DNA from: Bacteroidales bacterium
GTDB lineage: Bacteria > Bacteroidota > Bacteroidia > Bacteroidales > GCA-2748055
DNA length: 48,408 nt
NCBI GenBank assembly: GCA_029938715.1
Contig: JAOZUK010000019.1
Span: 1 to 48,408 of the forward strand
Reading direction: 5' to 3'
The notes beneath the pieces are model-generated. The model did not search any database. It was not told the DNA's origin and saw nothing but the letters and a program-made list of their open reading frames with translations. Both the position numbers and the translations under genes were made by a program. Shown one piece after another: positions 1 through 10,347 of the stretch. The stretch's first letter is position 1; every line of letters starts with the position of its first letter.

Positions 1-129
1 TGTATCGATTCCCAGCGGCTCCTCCATATGCTCACATTTCAAATTTATTACTTCATAACTCCCTGCTCTCTCTGCAGTACAGGCAGCAAGAGCCAGGATG
101 AGTACTACAAGGGATAATGACGTTCTCAT
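1..129 (-). CDS. alpha-L-rhamnosidase (GH78), N-terminal fragment, lipoprotein
   Basis: Only the first 43 codons are in the window; the gene continues past base 1. The protein starts MRTSLSLVVLILALAAC, a lipoprotein signal with the lipobox cysteine at residue 17, so it should be anchored in a membrane. The mature start contains MEEPLGID. This is the usual opening of GH78 alpha-L-rhamnosidases (roughly CEYxxNPLGID...PRLSW) and is matched by LTCEYLTNP in the complete GH78 gene at 16593. GH78 enzymes remove terminal alpha-L-rhamnose by inversion. The family call rests on this short motif; the catalytic region is not visible. A terminator at 210-231 separates it from the operon upstream on the same strand, so it probably has its own promoter in 130-209. 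Confidence 0.6.
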   Translation of the reverse strand, partial: MRTSLSLVVLILALAACTAERAGSYEVINLKCEHMEEPLGIDT

Positions 130-181
130 AATTCCATTATATTAAAGATTTCCATATCAATATTCTCATTCACACTTCAGG

Positions 182-363
182 TTATCTTTCCCGAAATTCA
201 ATTTCACATAAAAACAGGTGCTGACCTGTTTCAGGTGCAATAATCACTTTTTCGCATTTTCTCCATTTACGTTTTCCTGGCCAACCATTATGCTGGCATT
301 GAAAAACATGAGCAACAGCACTGTCGTTCCAATCCAAAATTGCCCTATTAGCTTTTTCTTCAT
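182..363 (-). pseudogene. small secreted protein, apparently frameshifted
   Basis: An ATG at 363-361, 21 bases after the amidohydrolase stop, opens a 39-residue frame (363-244). It has a clear signal-peptide look: MKKKLIGQFWIGTT, then a hydrophobic core, then a small-residue cleavage region near NASIMVGQ. The frame stops just after a run of five A on the coding strand (forward 248-252). Adding one base there would let translation continue as KKVIIAPETGQHLFL to a stop at 182, giving about 62 residues. This reads like real protein, so a frameshift or a homopolymer sequencing error is plausible. It could also be a genuine 39-residue peptide or chance. I do not recognise the family. Confidence 0.35.
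210..231 (-). terminator. intrinsic terminator of the 9987-385 operon
   Basis: On the minus strand an 8-bp perfect stem (AAACAGGT / ACCTGTTT) with a 4-base loop (CAGC) runs straight into five T residues (forward 210-214). It lies about 150 bases past the amidohydrolase stop, with no convincing intact gene between. It is the best rho-independent terminator I found in the window. It also overlaps the frame of the putative broken small gene at 182-363. Confidence 0.65.
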
Positions 364-384
364 CGTTCTAAGTTTGGTTATTGG

Positions 385-1680
385 TTATAGTTGGAATATC
401 CGTTTTGGTGTTTCGACATAAGTGTGCTCCAGGAAATCCAGCGCAACCTTTTCATCAATGATACGATGAGCTATTTGGTCTTCCAAAACGTTGGCGATGC
501 GTTCCCTGGTAATTTCACCAATCCCGACGATAGTCTCCGGAGTGCCACTATCTGAACCCCAACAAAATTTCCCATGTGGAACGATTTCAATCCACTCTGC
601 CAACGCCATATTAAACCGTACCCTTGTCATCCAGGAGATCCAGGTGAAATCGATAAACACATTTGGAAACATTCGAGCCAGATAAGTTGTCTCCCCAACA
701 TATGGATTGCCACCATGCAGCAACACCCATGTAATATCTTTGTACCGTTTGTCAATCAACAGGTTGTGCAAATGGATTGGATTAGAGACCTGAAGATCGG
801 CATGCCCCCAAATCTGAAAACCTGTATGCACAACCACCGGCAAATCGTTGCGCTGACACGCTAACAACGAGTGACGGAAGGCATAGTGCTGCACAATTGT
901 TATCTCTTCCGGTGACATGTCTCGCTTTTTCGCAAATGCGTTTTGAGCCTCCTTTAAAGATGGATCGGCGAACTTCAGCCCAATCGAATAAGCGAGACTC
1001 ACTTTCATAGCAACCACGCGGTAGTCTCTCCATGAATCTATATCCGCGTCCAGTGCGTTCAGGTAGTCGGACATGGTTTTCAACTCTCCTAAACGATCGC
1101 AGATGGCATCGTAATAGTTAAATTCCATATCACGTCCATCGGGCGAAAAGGCTTTTACATCCCCTGCAATGAGATTATCAACGTAGTTAAGTAGCTGCAC
1201 CCGGGATGAAAGCATGGCCTCTTTACTGTGTTTGGGGTGAGCGCCGTAATTGAACACAAGTTGAGTAGAGATATTTGCTACATCCATTGCGGTTTCCAGG
1301 GCTGCTCCCGCTCCCTTTGCCCTTAAACCGGCTGCCCTGCTGAAGATCTCCTCCGATGAATCAGGACGAAGGTAAAGACCTGGATTGATTCCGTAAAGCT
1401 TCCGGCTACCAATGGCAAGAATGGAGCTGCCCACCAATTCAGGAGTATTGATAAAGTCATCCTCTCCTTTAAGTTCAGACATAGTCAGATCATAGTGGCA
1501 ATGGGTATCAATGCGCTCCATAGTCATTGCTTTAAGTCGCACATCACTGTTTGCATAAACTCTCTCATACTGATTTTCAGATTGAGAAGATGCTGATACA
1601 AGAGTTGGCTTTACAAGGACCCCTGCCCCCATACCGGCCAAAGCAGTTTGCATAAATGTTCGTCGCCTGATTCTTTTCAT
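385..1680 (-). CDS. Tat-exported amidohydrolase (amidohydrolase-related TIM barrel)
   Basis: This is a 431-residue metal-dependent hydrolase of the amidohydrolase superfamily. The N-terminus has a twin-arginine signal (RRRTFMQ at residues 5-11, then a hydrophobic core to about residue 30), so a folded, metal-loaded enzyme is probably exported. Visible ligands in the expected order are the H-x-H pair H60 and H62 (DTHCHYD), H285 (VVVHTGF), H322 (LLHGG) and D377 (WGSDSG). The pattern is that of the amidohydrolase 2 branch, which includes sugar lactonases. In a rhamnose- and uronate-related cluster a lactone or ester substrate is conceivable, but the substrate cannot be read from the sequence. 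It is the last intact gene of its operon, 21 bases after the GH99-like gene. Confidence 0.75.
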   Translation of the reverse strand: MKRIRRRTFMQTALAGMGAGVLVKPTLVSASSQSENQYERVYANSDVRLKAMTMERIDTHCHYDLTMSELKGEDDFINTPELVGSSILAIGSRKLYGINPGLYLRPDSSEEIFSRAAGLRAKGAGAALETAMDVANISTQLVFNYGAHPKHSKEAMLSSRVQLLNYVDNLIAGDVKAFSPDGRDMEFNYYDAICDRLGELKTMSDYLNALDADIDSWRDYRVVAMKVSLAYSIGLKFADPSLKEAQNAFAKKRDMSPEEITIVQHYAFRHSLLACQRNDLPVVVHTGFQIWGHADLQVSNPIHLHNLLIDKRYKDITWVLLHGGNPYVGETTYLARMFPNVFIDFTWISWMTRVRFNMALAEWIEIVPHGKFCWGSDSGTPETIVGIGEITRERIANVLEDQIAHRIIDEKVALDFLEHTYVETPKRIFQL

Positions 1681-1701
1681 CTCATATTTCTTAAATCATT
1701 C

Positions 1702-3702
1702 CTATTTTTTCTTTTCCAACTCAACATCATCAAACAGAAGCCATTCGTTTGCAGGTGAAGATGAATAAAACCCTATCCTGCATTGTCCACTCATAATCGG
1801 GATATCTTCAATAGAGATATTGGTCCAGTTATCGGTCTTTTCAATATTACAGACCAGTTTATCACCGCCTTGCCCACTGATAAACATTTGTAAAGTATCC
1901 TGACTTCCACTGCATTTGATGGTTGCAGAGAGGGTGAATACACCTTCCGCTATTTCAGAAATATCCTGGAATGCAGTTACTTTATAATCGGAACCGGAAG
2001 AGATTATACCGCAGTGATCGCTCTGATAACCACCCTCCACTGAGACAAATGCATAGATCATATTCGGATCAGCAGTTTCGTCTATATCGGTGTGCCATCC
2101 AACAGGACGATGCCTCCTGGTTTGATTCACTTCGAACCCGGGATTGAATACCAGGTTTTCTCCCATCTCGATCCTCTTTCTCTCATATTGAACAGGTTCT
2201 CCCGATACAAGTACCTCTTTGAATATCTCCAGTCTCTCTTTTTTTACCGAACCGTTTTCAGCCAATCCGGGACAGATCCATCCGGCCTCGGTCTGAGAAT
2301 CCCAGTCAAACACCGTTAAAATCCCGGCTTCGCAGATTTCAGGATTTTCAACCACATAATCAAGGGCCTCCTGCAAACCCTGCCTTATTTCGTTAGGTTT
2401 CAAAAAAGGTTTATCTACCCCCCAGTTGCCCCATGGCGGTGGATTGGGAGTCCGGCAAACATCGTTCATTCCTGTCCCGAAATTGGGTACAATTCTTAGC
2501 TGGTCCTGGTTTCCATAGTAATCCCAGATATCGGCAATGAACCCATTCGTTCCGTTGTATTCCGATCTGGCATCGGCCATTGGTGTCCCCGGTTTGCCCC
2601 AGTAAGCATCCACAATATAGGGATCATTGAATCCGGCCTCCAGGGCAATTTTACGAAGCTTTTTAACATCAGCATCACTCACATTGCATATGGTATAAAC
2701 CAGCGGCCTGTTATCAAGTACGGTAACATAATTGGGTTCAGAAAAATACCTCACCAGGCGATGACAATACTCCTCCCAGGTCTCGTTCAGGAATGGCTCT
2801 CCCGAATCCGGCAACTCATTTGAAAGATGCAACTCGACACAGAACCCGATATCCTGATAATTAGGAATGCTGAGATACTGCTCGATGGACCAGGAGTGGG
2901 AGCTCGTTTTTTCCGCCATCAGCCAGATAAAGTAATCAACGCCACCTTCCACAGCATATTTGATCTCCTGTTCAAGTACATCCTCATCAGCATAGACAAT
3001 CACAGAGCGATGGTTCGATGGGCTGCCTGAAGCTACCTGAATATGCTCCGAATGATCATAGGTCTCACTAAAATCTAAGCACTCATCAATAAGCATATTT
3101 TTCCATCCATCATAGGGAGAATCAGCGTAATTGATTTCGACCCTGTTGATTTGGGGCGAATCCATGTGGTTCTCTTCATTGTTCCACTGAATCTTCAGGT
3201 AACTGCCTCCCATATCCTTAAAAACAAAATGCTGCACATTGACCCACTCCGGATCATTGGGTTGTGTTACCACGTATATACCTCTTTTCTTCTCGTCCAA
3301 TGTAGTGGCAACCGCTCTCCAGTCTCTCCCGTTCTTTGAAACAAAAAAACTGAGATCGTTGTAATAGTCGCATTCAATACCGGGCTTATTGGTTGTATAA
3401 ACACAATATCCCTGTATGTTTTTCTCCACTTTATAGACGATCTCTTCCTTGCTGTTGCGTGTTCGTGCAAATCGCTCACCATCCTCTTTCTTTCTGGTAA
3501 AAAACGGCCTTAAATAGGCCCACTCTTCCGGCACAAATACAGCCTGTTCATAAATCCTCTTTTCCCCTACCCCGAAAGGAGAGTATTTACTTACGCCAAT
3601 TTTTACACCTTTCTTGTTATCACTCTCTTCAGGAAGATGCTGTTTACATCCCCAAAGATGGAGTACAAGGGCAAACAACAGTATAACTGGTTTATTATCC
3701 AT
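1702..3702 (-). CDS. GH99-like TIM-barrel lipoprotein with C-terminal carbohydrate-binding-like domain
   Basis: This 666-residue lipoprotein has its lipobox cysteine at residue 19 (LHLWGC). Residues of about 50-190 look like a discoidin-type beta-sandwich (FFVSKNGRDWRAV, LKIQWNN). Residues of about 200-505 resemble the GH99-like (WbsX/GH71-type) barrels: an LEQEIKYAVEGGVDYFIW helix-strand unit, RPLVYTICN, then IVDAYWG and TVFDWDS. From about residue 513 a beta-sandwich begins with NLVFNPGFE, the typical opening of CBM4/9-like modules, and ends in LLFDDVELEKK. Family GH99 itself cleaves alpha-mannosides internally, but the similarity is at fold level, so no activity is assigned. It starts 5 bases after the GH116 stop, which indicates co-transcription. 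Confidence 0.6.
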   Translation of the reverse strand: MDNKPVILLFALVLHLWGCKQHLPEESDNKKGVKIGVSKYSPFGVGEKRIYEQAVFVPEEWAYLRPFFTRKKEDGERFARTRNSKEEIVYKVEKNIQGYCVYTTNKPGIECDYYNDLSFFVSKNGRDWRAVATTLDEKKRGIYVVTQPNDPEWVNVQHFVFKDMGGSYLKIQWNNEENHMDSPQINRVEINYADSPYDGWKNMLIDECLDFSETYDHSEHIQVASGSPSNHRSVIVYADEDVLEQEIKYAVEGGVDYFIWLMAEKTSSHSWSIEQYLSIPNYQDIGFCVELHLSNELPDSGEPFLNETWEEYCHRLVRYFSEPNYVTVLDNRPLVYTICNVSDADVKKLRKIALEAGFNDPYIVDAYWGKPGTPMADARSEYNGTNGFIADIWDYYGNQDQLRIVPNFGTGMNDVCRTPNPPPWGNWGVDKPFLKPNEIRQGLQEALDYVVENPEICEAGILTVFDWDSQTEAGWICPGLAENGSVKKERLEIFKEVLVSGEPVQYERKRIEMGENLVFNPGFEVNQTRRHRPVGWHTDIDETADPNMIYAFVSVEGGYQSDHCGIISSGSDYKVTAFQDISEIAEGVFTLSATIKCSGSQDTLQMFISGQGGDKLVCNIEKTDNWTNISIEDIPIMSGQCRIGFYSSSPANEWLLFDDVELEKKK

Positions 3703-3707
3703 GTTGT

Positions 3708-6290
3708 CTATAACTGAAACTCCAGGACCTCACTTTGCCGGGTGGTTTGGAGTTTTTTAAATTTCTTAATCCCAACTCCGTTGAGTGTAAACTGCTTCAG
3801 GCTAACCTCTCCGTGTAAAACCTCCAGCTTCACCCTGGTCTTCCCCTCCTCGTTACTGATGGTACAGGTACCCCAGGAATAACCATTTGACCAGAACCAT
3901 GTGCCTTCTTTCCCTGCAAACTCCATGGATTGGTCAACGGCCGAAAAATGAAATCCCGACTCTGCCAACACCATAGCCCAGCTTGCCAGAGCCCTGGCAT
4001 AGTGGTTGCCATACTCCATCTCGTTGAACGGATTTCGGCGGCTACCCTCAAAACGGTTCCTGGCATCGGTCACAATTTGCAGGGCTTCGTCACGCATCCC
4101 CATATACATCATCCCCGAAGCCGCTGTATACTCCAGTCCCGTCCACACTTCAGAAGAGTAAGGAAATGGAATGTCGGGACTGTCGCCATGGGGCCAGGTA
4201 GCCACGATGACCCCAGCCTCGTCAGCAAGTGCATACCCCCTGGTGGTAGTCAAATGATCCTCCAGGCTTTCCAGGTGGTTGTACTTCCAGATGCTTTCCA
4301 GGGCCTTCTTCACATTTCCGGGATCGGCCAGGTCACCCAGGTTCAGGATGTGGGCCATATTCTGTCCTACCAGCTGGTCGGTCAGGCAACCGTTCCCAAG
4401 TTGGAAATTGGGGTTGTTTACATCCACATCCGGCTCATAATACCCAGCACGAAGTCCAGGAGGGATCTCCTCTTTGGTGCAGGAGGCGCTGATGATCTGA
4501 CGGTAGTACTCCCCGTTAAAAAGTTGTTCATCAGTAAGTTTGCTGCCCGAATCGAACAGGCTTGCACACTCTTTAGCAAATTTTTTCTCTCCCATGGCTA
4601 GTGCCATCTGTTCTGTGGCCTTCAGGGCACCCAGGTACCAGAACTGCAATTCGGGATGGGGACCGAAAAACTCAATGTCCATGGTGTTGTGCTGACAGCC
4701 CTCCATCAGACCGTCCCGGTCTCCATCCCAGCCGTTTTCAATCCATGCAAATTCCACAGCCTTCCTGATCTTAGGCCAGTGCTCTTCCAGAAACCCGTCA
4801 TCACCTGAAAGCTGCCACTCACGGTAGAACCTCATTACCGCTCCCAGCTGTCCATCCGTGGCAGTATACTCCAGTTCCTGAGCCTTCTCCTCCAGAGGTA
4901 AGCCGATACGGAAACTCATCAACCCGCGATCGTTGGTGGCATGGTTGAACTCCACATGCCTCATGGTTTTGGCCAGCTCGCCAAACAGGAAGGGTGTGGT
5001 AAGTTCGTAGTTCCAAACATGTGTACAGTTCCCGTGTCCCAGGGGAATATTATCGGCGATGCCCTCCCATCCGAACATATTCCCATCGGCGGCACGAAAT
5101 ACAGTTTGTGAGCGAAGGGTACTTACATTGAATAGTGCTGCTTCCTGGATGCTTTCCGACAGGGAGCTGTTTACAAAACTGCTGACAAATGCAACCGTCT
5201 GTTCTTCCAGGACCGGCAGTGCAGGATGCACCTTAGTGATCACATCCCATGCATCGGTATAACGGGTGGTATAGTAGTTCCCCACAATGTGCTCCTCATC
5301 CCACCACGCCTTTCGGTTGGGAAAATGCCAGGTAATATAGAAGGTGAATTCGGCGGTCTCCCCGGCCCGCAGAACCCGGGATAATGCAAGTGCCGCAAAG
5401 GGTTTCTGATCCAAGGGGTTATCCAGGGGGCGCAGTTCCCCATAGTGCTTTAGATCGTTCCACATACCAAAAGGCGACGATGCAGTCTGATGGGACAGTT
5501 TGCCTTCCACATTGGCAGAAAGGGCCATTGTCCCCCAGGCAGGGTCGTTTCTGTCCACACTATCGGAGTACATATAGATACCCACTAAACCATGCCCCTC
5601 ACGGTATTGATTCTTGTTGTGACTGCTTCCGAAGGGTAGATACTCCCCTTTCTCGTTAATCTCTGTTTTACTTCCGTCAATCCCTACAAAATTGACCATG
5701 TTCCCGGCTACAGTGACATCCAGTATTCTGGAGGTGCGATTGGTCACCTCATAGGTCAGTATGGCTATAGGAATGCCACTGGCCTCCAGGTCACCGGGGA
5801 TCAATGGATTAAAGGCCTTTAGTTTTACATCCACCGGCAGATCAGGATCTTTAAGGTTCACCTGCACCAGTGGATAGGCTGCATCAAAAGTGGCTGATTT
5901 GAACCTGGGGAATCCGAAATTTGCCGGCTGACGGCCTTCAAAATGGTGGTATTCATGATCCTCCAGGGGTCCTATCAATGCCTTCATTTTTGAATCCTCT
6001 CCTTGCGGCTTTACATAAATAGTGAAAAACGGTGCCCCGTTCTTCCAGATGGGATAGAACCCTTTCCCGGGCCAGTTCATAATCTCCCAATCGCGCAAAT
6101 CGCCCCTGCCCCCGATGGATACTGTTCCCGTACCTATACCTCCCAAAGGCATTGCAATTTGGGAGAGATGATCTTTATCGTAATGTTTAAGCACAGGCCA
6201 ATCATTCTGACTGTCCTGGGCAATCAGGGTGAAGGAACACAGCAATAAACCTATAATTTGGAGTGGAAAGTGCTGTATTAATTTGCTCAT
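3708..6290 (-). CDS. GH116 family glycosidase (GBA2/DUF608 type)
   Basis: This 860-residue protein has a Sec signal ending near LIAQ (residue 25). The N-terminal beta-sandwich starts with the GH116 hallmark MPLGGIGTGTVSIGGRGDL (about 47-65) followed by RDWEI. The (alpha/alpha)6 catalytic domain follows from about residue 380. By recalled alignment with human GBA2, E409 (GWEG) sits where the nucleophile lies and D538 (NTMD) near the acid/base. The spacing between them is shorter than in GBA2, so both are candidates only. SSEVWTGLEY (about 712-721) is another conserved block. GH116 enzymes are retaining beta-glucosidases, beta-xylosidases or beta-N-acetylglucosaminidases; which one applies here is unknown. 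It lies between GH172 (21 bases upstream) and the GH99-like gene. Confidence 0.85.
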   Translation of the reverse strand: MSKLIQHFPLQIIGLLLCSFTLIAQDSQNDWPVLKHYDKDHLSQIAMPLGGIGTGTVSIGGRGDLRDWEIMNWPGKGFYPIWKNGAPFFTIYVKPQGEDSKMKALIGPLEDHEYHHFEGRQPANFGFPRFKSATFDAAYPLVQVNLKDPDLPVDVKLKAFNPLIPGDLEASGIPIAILTYEVTNRTSRILDVTVAGNMVNFVGIDGSKTEINEKGEYLPFGSSHNKNQYREGHGLVGIYMYSDSVDRNDPAWGTMALSANVEGKLSHQTASSPFGMWNDLKHYGELRPLDNPLDQKPFAALALSRVLRAGETAEFTFYITWHFPNRKAWWDEEHIVGNYYTTRYTDAWDVITKVHPALPVLEEQTVAFVSSFVNSSLSESIQEAALFNVSTLRSQTVFRAADGNMFGWEGIADNIPLGHGNCTHVWNYELTTPFLFGELAKTMRHVEFNHATNDRGLMSFRIGLPLEEKAQELEYTATDGQLGAVMRFYREWQLSGDDGFLEEHWPKIRKAVEFAWIENGWDGDRDGLMEGCQHNTMDIEFFGPHPELQFWYLGALKATEQMALAMGEKKFAKECASLFDSGSKLTDEQLFNGEYYRQIISASCTKEEIPPGLRAGYYEPDVDVNNPNFQLGNGCLTDQLVGQNMAHILNLGDLADPGNVKKALESIWKYNHLESLEDHLTTTRGYALADEAGVIVATWPHGDSPDIPFPYSSEVWTGLEYTAASGMMYMGMRDEALQIVTDARNRFEGSRRNPFNEMEYGNHYARALASWAMVLAESGFHFSAVDQSMEFAGKEGTWFWSNGYSWGTCTISNEEGKTRVKLEVLHGEVSLKQFTLNGVGIKKFKKLQTTRQSEVLEFQL

Positions 6291-6311
6291 TAGTCTCTGT
6301 TTTTTTTAAGC

Positions 6312-7542
6312 TTAAGGCAGGTCTGCAATTCTTTCGGCCAGAGGAGCCAGTGGGGATAGCTCGTTTTTGGGGCTGTCCAAGTACCAGTATGCCGTTGCAC
6401 AGTAATCGTCCTCACGTTCAACGAGAACAAAAAACTCCTCCTCTATTCCTTTGATCTCCTCCACACTCCAATGTTCACCAGGCTTTCCTGCCTTCATGTA
6501 TCTGACCGATGGATTTGATTCCATATCCTTAAGTAACCCGGCCTTGAGCATTGCTCCGCCAAGCACCTGAATCTTGACCTTAATGTCCTTATCAAAGTAG
6601 ATCGGATCCGGGACATGAAATCTGTAGAATCCATAGAAATCGTTGAACAATCCCTTTTTTTCCTCCGAAACATAATGACACCCCTGATAGAGATCATCGA
6701 AATGATCCTGTCCCCAGCCGGTGCCTATGAAATCTTCCGTGCCTGTACCGCAAAGGGTTGGCCAATCGGTATCGCCATCAAGAAAGACCTGGAACTCCCC
6801 CTCCCCAAACCAGAAGCTGGTCATGGCCGGATTCTGGCGCATGCCAATGTTACAACCGAGGAATCGGCCCGAACCCTTGATCTCTGGCAGGATCGTGAAA
6901 TCCTCACGGGCTTTTGTGTAGTTCTCGCGCCGCCAATTTGCATGGAAATAGAGCATATCCGGACCATGTATCTCATTCATCGTACAGTCGATCTCATAGA
7001 ACAGACGCATGATCCTGTCACCCTCGTTGGTGAGAACAATTTTAGCAGACTTCCTGAACGGCATAGGTATGTAGCAGTTGTAGGATTGTGCCTCCGGGCA
7101 GGAAAAGAAAACATTCTCGAAACGCGTCATTTTACCGAAAGTATGGCAGAAGAAGTCTCCCATGGGAACCTGGACCGCAGGCTTGCTTTCTCCATCCCAA
7201 AATATCTCGAATTTAAGGCTACGCAGGAATATGGGATCGTCGAAAGGATCCGTGGTCGCCCATATCCTGCGAATCACTCCGCTTCCCTTAATGTCTGCCA
7301 CAACAAAGGTCTCGCCCGGCTTGATAACGGCATTGGGTGATCCCTTCCTTCCATAGTTGGCCTGGCCTCCGGCACCCGGCTTACCATCACGATTCTCAGG
7401 GGAGTACCAGCGTGTCTCCACCGGCCGTTCCGGCTTTGTAAAAAATGAATTGTCCAGATTCTGAGCATCAATTTTTGTTATACAAAGATTTGATATCACC
7501 AGAATACTAGCGAAAACAGTTGCATTAATCCTTAATCTCCTC

Positions 7543-7544
<2 letters not shown>
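6312..7544 (-). CDS. GH172 glycosidase (DUF2961), copy 1
   Basis: This is a 410-residue secreted protein with a signal peptide ending near KIDAQ. I chose ATG at 7544; a GTG nine bases upstream (7553) is in frame but lies inside a heptamer repeat and adds nothing to the signal peptide. The DUF2961 core is clear: IKGSGVIRRIW, FGEGEFQVFLDG and CGTGTEDF. GH172 enzymes are retaining and act on alpha-D-fructofuranosides or alpha-D-arabinofuranosides. The two family glutamates should be in the GEG(E) motif (E248 or E250) and the GTGTED motif (E270). The gap between them is one residue longer than in the second GH172 (21056), and the two copies are clearly diverged, so they probably have different substrates. 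Confidence 0.85.
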
Positions 7545-9987
<2,443 letters not shown>

Positions 9988-10017
9988 GATTTCCAGGTTT
10001 CTCTCTTTCTGTTACTA

Positions 10018-10046
10018 ATTATTCCAGTTATCAAGAGTGCTGTCAA
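10018..10046 (-). promoter_or_regulatory. candidate promoter of the GH5-like operon
   Basis: On the minus strand TTGACA (10046-10041) is followed by exactly 17 bases and then AATAAT (10023-10018), about 30 bases before the ATG at 9987. This is a classical sigma-70 spacing. The Bacteroidota signature TAnnTTTG is not matched, so confidence is limited. Confidence 0.35.
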
Positions 10047-10089
10047 AAGAGGTTAATTCTTGATAAATTATTGATTTTTCCACAATTAG

Positions 10090-10103
10090 CTAAATCGATT
10101 AAG
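10090..10103. promoter_or_regulatory. operator-like near-palindrome, second copy
   Basis: CTAAATCGATTAAG differs at one position from the perfect palindrome at 12933-12946. It lies about 100 bases upstream of the GH5-like start and about 45 bases upstream of the candidate -35. The central CG and flanking A/T half-sites fit LacI-family operators, as recalled from that family. Confidence 0.5.
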
Positions 10104-10302
10104 TTGATCAAAAATACAATATAAAAATGAATAATTCAACATGGGAAATACGATTTAGTAATTCGCAGAATTAAGATGCGAAGAGTAGATATGGAAGTGT
10201 ATATTTACCACTGGAAATTGTTCAGAGACGGATCCCGAAAAACTCAGAAGTGACCTATGATGATAAAACTATCTATTCCAATGGCAGATCTGCTTCCCGA
10301 TT

Positions 10303-10324
10303 ACTATTTTCAACGAAAAATAGT
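10303..10324 (-). terminator. weak AT-rich hairpin after the beta-helix gene
   Basis: A perfect 8-bp inverted repeat (ACTATTTT / AAAATAGT) with a 6-base loop lies 24 bases past the beta-helix stop codon. The stem is nearly all A/T and is not followed by a T-run on the minus strand, so termination is only possible. It may let some transcripts run on into the 9987 operon. Confidence 0.25.
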
Positions 10325-10347
10325 TTTACTTCATTCGAAATATCCGG

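Larger units (their letters stand above)
9988..10347. other. intergenic region, 360 bases, regulatory
   Basis: No supported gene lies here. It contains a candidate promoter for the 9987 operon (10018-10046), an operator-like near-palindrome (10090-10103), a further half-site CGATTTAG (10151-10158) and a weak AT-rich hairpin (10303-10324) after the beta-helix gene. Confidence 0.6.

Noticed and set aside
3930-4601. Long plus-strand open frame (223 codons) opposite GH116
   Set aside because: It is antisense to a clear GH116 coding region, with no family resemblance; a shadow of codon usage.
6615-7340. Long plus-strand open frame (241 codons) opposite GH172
   Set aside because: It is the antisense shadow of the DUF2961 gene and lacks domain features.
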